Of a DNA stretch of 64,000 nucleotides, positions 38,383-48,682 are shown in pieces. The notes beneath the pieces were generated by a model. That model was not told where the DNA came from. It saw nothing but the letters and a program-made list of their open reading frames with translations, and did no database searches. Position 1 is the first letter of the stretch. Each line of letters starts with the position of its first letter. Both the position numbers and the translations under genes were made by a program. Origin of the DNA: Chalara sp. BL73 (Eukaryota; Ascomycota; Leotiomycetes; Helotiales); the NCBI GenBank assembly GCA_918026815.1, contig CAKJVC010000014.1, positions 1,054,001 through 1,118,000 on the forward strand, given 5' to 3'.

Positions 38383-38645
38383 CTAGCTTGCCATGTAGGT
38401 GCTAGCATCGACACCGCCTGCTGGAAACTCCTAGATGATGTGTCAGCCGCCAGTTTGGGTTTAACATAGCTGGGGATAACTTACGGAAGGGCAGCATCGA
38501 ATCGCTTCTCAATGGATTTCAAAACCTCTTGGTCTTCTGGAGAGCTGACGAAAGAGATTGAGAGACCTTTGGTACCGAAACGACCGGCACGACCAACACG
38601 ATGAAGATAGGAGTCAGCATCGGCTGGAAGATCGTAGTTAATGGC
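38383..38645 (-). pseudogene. SUB2: 3' fragment of the DEAD-box RNA helicase gene SUB2 (UAP56)
   Basis: On the minus strand the segment encodes the last part of helicase domain 2: [40 protein letters not shown] and [10 protein letters not shown], then after a 54-bp intron (38431-38484) EFPAGGVDASTYMAS and a stop. This is about 70 of the roughly 440 residues of Sub2, the TREX-complex helicase for splicing and mRNA export. Upstream the match stops abruptly inside the conserved NLAINYD motif at 38643-38645, where clathrin coding sequence starts on the other strand. The exon before the intron ends in phase 2 (donor GTAAGT after CTTCC) while the next exon needs phase 0, so one base is missing at the splice site. 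It cannot make a functional helicase. Confidence 0.88.
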
Positions 38646-39699
38646 TCTTCTGGGGCCGTATCAACATTCCAAAGGTTATTCGTGCCTGCGAGGATGCCAA
38701 TCTATGGCCCGAACTTGTCTTCCTATACTGCCATTATGATGAATGGGACAACGCTGCTCTTGCGATGATGGAGCGCTCTGTCTCTGCCTGGGAGCATCAC
38801 TCTTTCAAGGATATTATCGTCAAAGTCGCCAACTTGGAAATCTATTACCGTGCACTCAACTTCTACCTCCAACAGCAGCCAACCCTTCTTACCGATCTTC
38901 TACAAGCCTTGACCCCAAGAATCGATGTCAACCGTGTTGTCAAGATGTTCGAGAAATCAGACAATATCCCGCTTATCAAGCCGTTCCTTCTTAATGTTCA
39001 GCCACAGAATAAGAGAACTGTGAATATTGCCATCAATGACCTTCTAATCGAAGAAGAGGACTACAAGACTCTGCGTGACTCTGTTGAGAATTATGATAAT
39101 TATGACCCAGTCGAGCTGGCTCAACGATTAGAAAAGCACGATTTGGTATTCTTCCGCCAAATTGCTGCCAGCATCTATCGCAAGAACAAGCGCTGGGAGA
39201 AGTCGATTGCTCTCTCCAAGCAGGACAAGTTGTTCAAGGATGCCATTGAGACTGCTGCTATCTCGGGCAAACCAGAAGTTGTTGAGGAGTTGCTCCGCTA
39301 CGTAAGTTTCCAAAATATCATCTCATTCAAAGCTAATCTTTGCAGTTTGTGGATATTGGCAGCCGCGAATGCTATGTTGGCATGCTCTATGCTTGCTACG
39401 ACTTAATCCCTATCCATGTTGTCATGGAGATTTCTTGGCGTCATGGCCTTACCGATTTCACCATGCCATTCATGATCAACTACTTAGCACAACAAGCCTC
39501 AACTATAGCAACCTTGAAGAAGGATAATGACGAACGCAAGGAGCGTGAAAAGTCACAGGTCCAAGAGGAGAGCAATGCGCCCATCCTCGGAGGAAATCGG
39601 CTCATGCTTACCGCAGGCCCGGGTGGACGAACATCTCCTGCTCCTTTCGCCCAAACAAACGGATTCGCTCCACAGGCAACCGGCTATGGCAACTTCTGA
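38645..39699 (+). pseudogene. CHC1: 3' fragment of the clathrin heavy chain gene
   Basis: The frame is open from 38645 ([20 protein letters not shown]) through the last clathrin repeats (NAALAMMERSVSAWEHHSFK, NLEIYYRALNFYLQQQPTLL, RIDVNRVVKMFEKSDNIPLI, QRLEKHDLVFFRQIAASIYR) and, after a 44-bp intron (39302-39345), to the C-terminus NRLMLTAGP...QATGYGNF. This is about 336 of some 1680 residues: the end of the proximal leg and the trimerisation domain. The reading frame itself is undamaged but has no 5' part; an in-frame TAA lies immediately upstream, and the neighbouring sequence is antisense SUB2. Clathrin heavy chain forms vesicle coats at the plasma membrane and Golgi. This piece cannot do so unless fused to another transcript. 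Confidence 0.9.
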
Positions 39700-41534
39700 A
39701 GTAGTGGTATGAGAACTATGGACTATACATAATGACCTGGGGTTTTGGTGGGGACACTTTACATGATGACATATCAAAGGGGTGTTTTCGTGGAAGGATT
39801 TCCTCAAACCTGATATTCCCATCATGATTGTAGTTGTATGCATTTGGGATGACATTCCGTGCGAAGATGTACGCATTCTGCACGCGTGTAACTGATAGTA
39901 GCGTTCTACCTTGCTTTACTAGATTTTCGGGATGTGTAATAGCAATGAAAAGCATTTTACGTCTCCTCCTTTCGTGTTGACCGTTAAGTTTTGTAGGTTT
40001 CACTTTTGGGGTTTCGGTCACACCCTATTCTATCCAAGTGTTCATCACCGATTCTTCGCCAAAATCAAGTATTACTCTGATTGCGGCGGATAATTTATCC
40101 ATGTGCTTCCGAATTGTTCCATACCACCAACCATTCTACCTCATCAATACATGCCAGCTTCGCTACCTTTAACACCGTGATGTTGGGAAGCTTCGGCTAG
40201 TTGCGCTTAGTGGGGAGCCACAATCAAACCGCATAGCTCTTACGCATGCAGATTCACAGGCAAATCGTGCCCCCTGCAACTCAGATCCCAAGAATCTGAG
40301 TGTGATCCTGGGGTCGTGCACCGGGCGGGTGGATAACAAAGAATCTACAGTACTGTAAGAGAAAAATCGAGTGCCGAGGCGTTTCGCTCCGGCTTCGGGT
40401 GTGCCTTGGATTTTTTTTGGATTTTTTTCTCGGTGGCTTCCCAAAGAAATAAAATAGCCCTTGGTACTTTTCGGCTCACACGACCTCTCAGAGATTAAAA
40501 AAGCAATTGTGGATAAGAGGGCGGCCAGCGGATAACGGACATATGCTTGCGAGGGAGGAAGGGGAGGAAGAGGAGGAGAAGAAAGGGCGAGATCTATTGG
40601 CAAAGAACCGGGTGGCATGCGCTAAAGCCATATGCGAAATACTTTTTAGTGTTGATACTTAATGTATGCATCCCGCGCGCTGATATGCAGAGCGGTGCTG
40701 GTGAAGGATGATGAGGTAAATTCTGTTGATCAAGTGGTGAACAAGGGGCCGTGAAAGAGGCAGAGAGAAAGAAGTGCAGTCATATAGAAGTAACCTGGCG
40801 AGTGGTTGGACAGGCGTTTGTCTCAAAAAGGAATTTTTGTATGGTACATATGTCATACCGCCAGCACCACACAGCCTTATCAGGATGAAACCCAGTGTCT
40901 GACCAAGTCTTCCGTCCATCCACAATGGCAATGAATTTTTGAAGGCACGTCTCAACAAACCGCGACCAAAGCTTGAAAGACATTTTCAAGCAGCTTTTGT
41001 CGAGATCAGTGTTTCTAGTGTTGCTATTTTGCATTTGCATGGGTGCAGCAGTTTCTGATCATTTCTTGGGTTTTGGCTTGGGTCACATATCAGCCGGCTG
41101 GGATTGGCTCGGGCCCTTGATAGGGCCTTCCACGGGCATCCTTGGCTTAAACAGAGCTCCCTCTTTCTACCCCACCATAAGGGCCGCCGCCGTCGCGGAC
41201 AACTGTACGTGCGTGCACCTGCTACCAAAAACCCCAAAGCTTACCCAAATTACTCGCCCGCACTCACACACACACACCCCTCTCTTCAACCCTTTCTCTT
41301 CAAAATCCTTTAAAGCTGAATCTCATCCCCTCTGGCATCGATATTATCCCCCCTCTGCCCCATCCTACATCACTTATCCAAACTCAATTGAGCGCAGTGC
41401 AACGTTCAAACGTCATAAACAGCTCGTGGAAGCTTCGTCTCACAAGCCCTACCGAGGCTTTGCTCGCTCGAAAGCTCACGGTCCGACGGTTCATACTCGG
41501 CACCAGCTTCAGATAGCTGCCAAAAAAAAAGAAC
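39700..41534. promoter_or_regulatory. Intergenic region including the pyruvate carboxylase promoter
   Basis: About 1.8 kb between the clathrin fragment and the pyruvate carboxylase start. The last 300 bases are pyrimidine-rich with a CA tract near 41263-41278 and a run of A just before the ATG (context AAAAAAGAACATGG), typical of a strong fungal promoter and leader. A 149-codon minus frame at 40169-40618 has no motif. Confidence 0.45.
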
Positions 41535-44500
41535 ATGGCGGAAGATAATCACGATCCCCATGGCGATGGTACCTACGGCGAGGTTTTCGAGGATGGTCCT
41601 GATACCAAGGTCCCGCAGACGGTTCACCGCATCCGGGCCAATTCCAGCATCATGCAATTGAAGAAGATCTTGGGTGAGTCGACCCCGTCCGTGATGGCTC
41701 AATTGAGCTTGGGGACACGGGAATAAATGCTAATTGTTGTCTTTGGGGTCGTTCAGTCGCTAATCGCGGAGAAATTCGTAAGTGCCCGCCCTGATGTCCT
41801 ACGTTGCTCTATTGACGTTTGTGTAGCTATTCGTGTACGTATTGGGGCTGCTGGAATGCTTGACACGATTGACGAAGCTTGCACTAACATGAAATCTGCT
41901 GATGTAGATTTTCCGTACAGTAAGTCAACCCCTGGATTCATATCTGCCACGTAAACAACCACTCACACTGATCAATTAGGCACACGAATTGTCTCTACAG
42001 ACTGTGGCAGTATTCAGGTAAATGTCATGAGGGGTCTCTCCATGCCCCGCAGAGCTAACGATATCGCAGTTATGAGGACCGACTTAGCATGCACAGACAG
42101 AGTAAGTGTCTCTTGGCATTGAGATAGGGTCTACCATGAGGCATCTGGGAACACTGGCTGATCACAATCGTATTTACAGAAGCCGATGAAGCATATGTTA
42201 TTGGAAAGCGAGGACAATATACACCGGTTGGAGCTTATTTGGCGGGAGACGAAATCATCAAGATTGCCCTGCAACATGGTGTACAGATGATCCATCCTGG
42301 TAGGGAACACCATATCGATTCTTAAACTGAGAAATCTAAGTGTCTACAGGATATGGATTCCTCTCTGAAAACGCCGAGTTTGCCAAGAATGTTGAGAAAG
42401 CTGGGCTTATTGTAAGTGACATCTCATTAATGATTTCCATGGCTATAGCTGATATGGTACAGTTCGTCGGCCCTTCACCAGAAGTCATCAACGCCCTCGG
42501 AGATAAAGTATCAGCCAGGGAAATAGCTATCAAGGCAGGCGTTCCAGTTGTGCCGGGCACAGATGGAGCTGTTGGTAAGTACGAGGATGTAAAGAAGTTC
42601 ACAGACCAGTATGGTTTCCCAATTATCATCAAGGCAGCATATGGAGGTGGCGGACGTGGCATGCGTGTGGTAAGAGACCAGGCCGACTTGAAAGACTCGT
42701 TCGAGCGTGCCACTTCCGAGGCTAAATCGGCTTTCGGTAACGGGACAGTTTTCGTTGAGCGATTCTTGGATAAGCCCAAGCACATCGAGGTGCAGCTATT
42801 GGGTGACAACCACGGAAACATTGTGCACTTGTTTGAGCGCGATTGCTCGGTCCAAAGAAGGCATCAAAAGGTCGTCGAGCTGGCTCCGGCCAAGGATCTT
42901 CCCGCTGATGTCAGAGACTCTCTGCTGAACGACGCGGTCAAGCTGGCTAGATCCGTCAACTATCGGAATGCCGGAACCGCAGAGTTCCTGGTCGATCAAC
43001 AAAATCGATACTACTTTATTGAGATCAATCCCCGTATTCAAGTCGAGCATACCATTACCGAAGAAATTACAGGTATTGATCTGATCGCTGCCCAGATTCA
43101 GATTGCTGCAGGTGCAACCTTGGCGCAGCTTGGCCTTACACAGGACCGCATCTCCACTCGGGGTTTTGCTATCCAATGCCGTATCACGACTGAAGACCCT
43201 GCCAAACAATTCCAGCCAGATACTGGAAAGATTGAGGTCTATCGATCTGCTGGTGGTAATGGAGTCCGATTGGATGGCGGTAATGGATTTGCAGGAGCAA
43301 TCATCACTCGTAAGATACTTTTTCCTTCTTCCTCTTCCCCAATCCCTATGCCTTCCTGGACTACAGTGCGCCTTTGGACGACATGATGAAGCGCCTTGTC
43401 TTTCACAAGAGAGGGCGCTTCCAACACATCATACCTCGCAGCGTGCAGGCAGCATTGAACACTCCACGACGTTCGAACAAGCTTCCCTGTAACACCACGT
43501 ATTGAGTCACCACCACTGCCACTCGCTCGACATGGCATCCACCAGCATCATGGAGTATGTGTTATGGAGATATGCATGCAACACTTGCGATCATGCTTTC
43601 GAAGAGCAGGCCAATTTCACTGCGCACTACCTCGCCAAGAAGCATGTCGACAAGGTTAAAAGCGTTCCTGACAAAGCTGTCAAGGATCCTGAGTTCAAGG
43701 CATGGGCCAACTCAAACCTTGCTTCAAAGAAACACTCCTGCAAGATTTGCGATCATTCTACTAGCACGAGCACAAAGTTGCAGATTCACCTCATGTCGCA
43801 GAAGCACAAGAAGCAAGCGCCCGCTTAGGTCGAACTTATAGCTCGAAACGGACTTTGCTGGATTTTCTTAGAACACTCTTGGAACCACTGTTATACTTGC
43901 TAACTTACCTTTTTTTCTAAAAAGCTCATTACGATTCTATGTTGGTCAAGTGTACATGCCATGGCTCGACCTATGAGATTGCCCGCCGGAAAATGCTCCG
44001 TGCTCTGGTCGAATTCAGAATCCGTGGGGTGAAGACGAACATTCCTTTCTTGGCATCTCTCCTTACTCATCCAACCTTTATTGATGGAAACTGCTGGACC
44101 ACTTTCATCGATGATACGCCTGCACTATTCGACCTTGTTGGCGGTCAAAATCGTGCCCAGAAGTTGCTGGCTTATCTGGGAGATGTTGCCGTCAATGGCA
44201 GCAGTATCAAGGGTCAAGTTGGAGAGCCAAAGTTCAAAGGAGATATTATCATGCCAGAACTGTTCAACGATGACGGCACCAAGATTGATACATCTGCCCC
44301 CTGCCAAAAGGGCTGGAGAAACATTTTGGTCGAGCAGGGACCTGAGGCATTTGCCAAGGCAGTGCGTGCGAACAAGGGAACCCTTCTCATGGATACCACC
44401 TGGCGTGACGCTCATCAATCGCTGCTTGCCACTCGTGTCCGTACGGTTGATCTGCTCAACATCGCAAAGGAGACCAGTCATGCCTACAGCAACTTGTACA

Positions 44501-47500
44501 GTTTGGAGTGTTGGGGTGGAGCCACATTCGACGTTGCTATGCGTTTTCTTTATGAAGATCCATGGGACAGATTACGCAAGATGAGAAAGCTCATTCCCAA
44601 TATCCCCTTCCAAATGCTTCTCCGCGGTGCCAACGGAGTAGCCTACTCCTCGCTACCAGATAATGCGATCTACCACTTCTGTGAGCAAGCAAAGAAACAT
44701 GGAGTGGATATCTTCCGTGTCTTTGATGCACTGAACGATATTGACCAGCTCGAAGTTGGCATCAAGGCAGTTCATAAAGCCGGCGGTGTTGTTGAGGGTA
44801 CAGTCTGCTATTCTGGAGATAGTGAGTATTCTAAACCTTTGCATCACGTCTGAAACTAACAAAATATAGTGCTGGTACGTTTGTTTCTGTCTGGGTTCCC
44901 ACGTTTAGCTCGCGTATTTTCGCTCCTGGCCGTTTAGCTATCCTCTATTGGTATATGAGGACGGTAGCAAGTGCTGCCATAGTTTGGCACACTTCCCTGA
45001 TGACATTTGAGGAAGGCAGCAAGCGCTGCCATGACCTTCCTGTCGTCAACCTCATGTTAGTATATGAGGAAGGCAGCAGGAGTTGCCATTGCCTTCTTGC
45101 CGCCATGGAGCTGCATCTTTCTGTCTTCGCCCCGGACAACCCTCCTTCTGACCTGGACAACCTTGCAACCTGGACAACCTTCTCCCAACCTGGACAGCAC
45201 TTCTTTTGACTTGGCCATCACTTCTTCGACATAGACAACACTCTGTCCGACCTGTGTCTCGACTCTACACATACTGAAACTCTCCTATCACAGTTTGAGT
45301 GTCAAGATCATCAGTATAGCACCCAGGACAACCAACGTCATCGATTTCGCAGCGTGGCCGGCCTGGACATATCTGACTCCTGCCGCTCTGAAGTGCTCTC
45401 TTTGCCTTAGCCCTTCCAACCCAAGAAATCCTGGAACAGCTCGTACGGGCCTCGGATTTGACTTTTGATCCTGGCCATTTGGATGTCCTACAGTCAAAGA
45501 CACCACCTGCTACCGGCTGCTTCAAGAGTCTACCCTTCTATCTTGACAAACGCTGGGGCGTTTATGTTAGTGTGCTCAAGCAACCAGGCAAACGGCCTAG
45601 AGTCTACACAGGTGGTAGCACACACGGTAAAAATGGCATAGCTACTCGGATGGGTCAATACAGAAGAGAAGAAATGTTCGGCGCGCTCTAGACGACGGCT
45701 ATGAGATCACACACAAAGGCCTTCTCTGCTGGTCGACGATCCCTGCTGCTCCGCAGAGACTCGGAATCCGAGCCATCTTTCTTCTTGTCGAAATGTGTAT
45801 TCTCGCTTTATTTCTGGGCCATAGTTTCTCGCACGAAGGACTATGAAATACCCCATCTCTGCCCCTGGTCTCTTGATAATATAGAATACGACGGCTGGTG
45901 CACACACCTGTCTGTATGAAAAGATTGGGGCCGCTCCCGAGAACCTCACTCCCGGGCAAATCGACGCCGTCCATTCTGAGGTAACTCAAGAATAGCCGCA
46001 GAGATGCTGTGACCTGTGGGCCTGAGAGAACATCAATTGCTAAGAAGAATACTCGGATGAAAGCCTTGGCGACTAAAAAATTCTCGTGCGACCTTTGCAA
46101 CATCATCTGCAGCGACAACCATGAGCTCAAGAACCATAAACGCACTCAGAAACACAAACTCAATGCTGCCGGGATCACTAAAGCTGTCAGAACTTCTACT
46201 ATGCAAGGGGAACTACATGCTGAGAATCGTGCTGCATCGAAGTACCGCAGCATTTGCAATTTTACTACCATGACACAACAACATCTCGATGGTCATCGCA
46301 CTTCGAAGAGGCACCTCGAGAAAAGGGAGCTTCAATCGAGCCCTTAGCTCGATACATTCTTAGGAGATCGGACTTTTTGGACCTTCGGGCTTCTTGGACT
46401 CGATCCTTTACTTGGCTTTCATCAACTCATTTCTATGTCATCACGCTTTGCTTCGTCTATTTGATTGAACAGCACTACAGCATTTACTAACTCTATCACC
46501 AGAACCCAGAGAAGAAGTACACTCTTGAATATTATATGGAATTGGTCGCAAAGCTCGTTGATCTTAAGATCCATGTCCTGGGCATCAAGGATATGGCCGG
46601 TGTTCTTAAACCGAGGGCAGCTACTCTCCTCATTGGTTCCATCCGCAAGAAGTACCCTGATCTTCCTATTCATGTCCACACTCACGACTCAGCTGGTACT
46701 GGTGTAGCTTCGATGGCCGCTTGTGCCGCAGCCGGTGCTGATGCAGTCGATACTGCGACTGACGCGATGAGCGGGATGACTAGTCAGCCGTCTGTCGGTG
46801 CTCTCCTCGCTTCCTTGGAGGGTTCCGATCTTGATCCAGGTTTGAACGTTCATCATGTTCGAGCCATTGACACATACTGGGCTCAACTCCGACTACTCTA
46901 CTCTCCATTCGAGGCTGGTTTACATGGTCCAGATCCTGAAGTGTATGAACACGAGATTCCCGGTGGCCAACTGACAAACATGATGTTCCAAGCCTCTCAG
47001 CTTGGTCTTGGTGCTCAATGGGCTGAGACAAAGAAGGCTTATGAGGCTGCAAACGATTTGCTTGGTGATATTGTTAAGGTGACGCCAACATCCAAGGTTG
47101 TTGGTGATTTGGCCCAGTTCATGGTGTCCAACAAGCTTAGCTACGATGACGTTCAGAGGAAGGCTAGTGAACTTGATTTCCCAGGCTCTGTTCTCGAGTT
47201 CTTTGAGGGCCTTATGGGTCAACCATATGGTGGATTCCCTGAACCACTACGCACAAATGCTCTCCGTGGTCGCCCCAAGTTAGACAAGCGACCAGGTCTT
47301 ACTCTTGAGCCACTTGATCTTGCAAAGATCAAGAAGGAGATTCACACTAAATGGGGTAGTGTCACTGAATGTGATGTTGCCAGCTACGCCATGTACCCGA
47401 AGGTCTTTGATGACTACAAGAAGTTCATTCAGAAGTATGGTGATCTGAGCGTGCTCCCAACAAGATACTTCCTCTCAAAACCAGAAATCGGAGAGGAGTT

Positions 47501-47959
47501 CCATGTTGAGTTAGAGAAGGGCAAGGTTCTGATCTTAAAGCTTCTTGCAGTTGGACCATTGTCAGATACCACTGGTCAACGTGAGGTCTTCTACGAGATG
47601 AATGGAGAAGTCCGACAAGTTGCAGTTGATGATAATAATGCGGCTGTTGAGAATACTAGCCGGCCAAAGGCCGACCCAGGAGACAGCAGCCAGGTTGGAG
47701 CTCCAATGTCTGGTGTTGTGGTTGAGATTCGTGTCAAGGATGGCGGTGAGGTCAAGAAGGGTGATCCTATTGCTGTTCTGAGCGCCATGAAGATGGTAAG
47801 TTCTAGATTCACGTTGCCACAAAATCCCACTAATAAAATTAGGAAATGGTCATCTCAGCTCCTCACGCTGGTGTGGTAGGAAGCATCCAGATCAAGGAGG
47901 GTGATTCCGTAGGAGGCTCAGATCTCATCTGTAAGATTCTTAAGCCAGAGCACAAGTAA
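41535..47959 (+). CDS. pyc: Pyruvate carboxylase (biotin-dependent, complete)
   Basis: Thirteen exons: 41535-41673, 41757-41777, 41827-41834, 41908-41919, 41980-42017, 42070-42101, 42180-42299, 42350-42411, 42463-43309, 43925-44821, 44870-44874, 46503-47795, 47843-47959. They splice in frame to 1196 residues, the normal size. The biotin carboxylase domain starts at KILVANRGEIPIRIFRTAHE and has the ATP-grasp loop [13 protein letters not shown]. The carboxyltransferase domain begins near [16 protein letters not shown] (Asp583), with [11 protein letters not shown] further on. The biotinyl domain ends the protein with AMKM, biotin on Lys1157. The enzyme carboxylates pyruvate to oxaloacetate, an anaplerotic step, cytosolic in most fungi; no targeting peptide is seen. 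Exons 3, 4 and 11 are 8, 12 and 5 nt. Introns 9 and 11 are oversized (615 and 1628 bp) and carry foreign zinc-finger and GIY-YIG sequence. Confidence 0.97.
43532..43828 (+). CDS. Intron-nested C2H2 zinc-finger protein (98 residues)
   Basis: The frame lies wholly inside pyruvate carboxylase intron 9 (43310-43924), on the same strand, from an ATG at 43532 to a TAG. It contains two C2H2 fingers: [20 protein letters not shown] with LAKKHVD, and [20 protein letters not shown] with MSQKHKK. The linker [17 protein letters not shown] resembles the spacer seen between fingers in a fungal family that joins a GIY-YIG nuclease domain to repeated C2H2 fingers (known to me from memory). No GIY-YIG part precedes it here, so it is probably the 3' remnant of such a gene, although this frame is intact. 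Whether it is expressed separately from the host transcript is unknown. Confidence 0.6.
   Translation: MASTSIMEYVLWRYACNTCDHAFEEQANFTAHYLAKKHVDKVKSVPDKAVKDPEFKAWANSNLASKKHSCKICDHSTSTSTKLQIHLMSQKHKKQAPA
44870..44874 (+). other. pyc: Five-nucleotide microexon of pyruvate carboxylase
   Basis: TGCTG completes Met726 and encodes Leu727 of the conserved GDMLNPEKKY segment. It is bounded by an acceptor (AAATATAG, 44869) and a donor (GTACGT from 44875). Skipping it would join Asp725 to Pro729 with an Asn and delete two residues conserved in all pyruvate carboxylases I know. Confidence 0.8.
44955..45089 (+). repeat. Three degenerate direct repeats with hairpin cores
   Basis: A unit of about 25 bases (TGAGGAAGGCAGC then AAGCGCTGCCAT) occurs at 44955-44980, 45008-45032 and 45065-45089, spaced by 52-57 bases. 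Each core is an inverted repeat GGCAGC/GCTGCC with a 4-base loop; the first and third copies have single mismatches. All are in the large intron of pyruvate carboxylase, ahead of the GIY-YIG sequence. Confidence 0.7.
45130..45200 (+). repeat. CCTGGACAAC short repeat cluster
   Basis: The decamer CCTGGACAAC or a one-base variant occurs four times within 71 bases, at irregular 18-23 base spacing, between the hairpin repeats and the GIY-YIG sequence. Confidence 0.6.
45392..46347 (+). pseudogene. Degenerate GIY-YIG nuclease / C2H2 zinc-finger gene inside a pyruvate carboxylase intron
   Basis: The pieces are in family order but in different frames. About 45392-45691: [20 protein letters not shown], then the catalytic start [12 protein letters not shown] and [18 protein letters not shown], the V-Y and Y-T-G positions of GIY-YIG followed by the conserved Arg. 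From 45665 another frame reads [19 protein letters not shown] third frame (about 45780-45919) gives [20 protein letters not shown] and WCTHLSV. A fourth gives [20 protein letters not shown]. The last (46009-46347) has C2H2 fingers: [20 protein letters not shown] and [20 protein letters not shown]. At least three frame changes and internal stops mean no full protein can be made. It lies entirely within intron 11 (44875-46502), same strand as the host gene. Confidence 0.82.
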
Positions 47960-48682
47960 GCTTAAGGTCGTGGGAATTAGGGTTTTATCTGGGGCTTCTT
48001 TCATGGGTTTCCTGGGGTGGTTTTATCGATAGCTTGGGGATCGACGGATAAATAGATGACTCGACGTCTTTGGTTTGAATGACTGGCTGTAGAATGCTAT
48101 GTTACAAGTATTGTTACACTTATTATCCTCAGCTTTTGTTTAAATTTGTGACTAGCTCGGGCGCTAGCTAGGTTGGCGCTCGCTTCAGTTAATTTAGCGT
48201 CGGGATGGGCCGCTGGTGATTTCGCGTTCCTGGCGCAACTTCTCCACCTCCTCAGCTGACTTGAGAGATAACGACAACTATCGCAAAGAGCACAATTACA
48301 AGCCATTGACGGCTCAATAGCCGTTCATTACTTGCTGACTCATCGCTACGGTCTTCACTCTAACTCCTACCTCTACTTTGCGTCGTTTCCCCTTTTGTGT
48401 CGTGCTTTGTCTCTTGCGCCTTGTCCTCAGCCTCATACCTTGTACCACACAATTAAAAGCAGCCAAGGCGCCAATGTGCCTCAGCAGCTCTCCTCATTTT
48501 GTAGCTCTCTTTTACAGGACATTGTAGTTCCCAGATTACGCTTCTGTGGTCCCGACAGCCGCCAGCGCAAAAATAACAGCTCCTGTATCTCTTTTAGTCA
48601 CTCATTTGATGTCTGGGGTAGGCCGCTTCTGTTCTTGCCTGATTCAACGTGGTACTCACGACGGAAACCAGGTGTATGAAAT
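47960..48682. other. Intergenic between pyruvate carboxylase and RdRP
   Basis: Holds the pyruvate carboxylase 3' UTR and the RdRP promoter and leader. The 115-codon plus frame at 48332-48679 has no motif. Confidence 0.45.

Noticed and set aside
44822..46502. A single large intron from GTGAGT at 44822 to the CAG at 46502
   Set aside because: It would delete Met-Leu from the conserved GDML segment; the two-intron model with the 5-nt exon keeps it.
48332..48679. 115-codon plus frame upstream of the RdRP
   Set aside because: No motif; most likely RdRP leader sequence.
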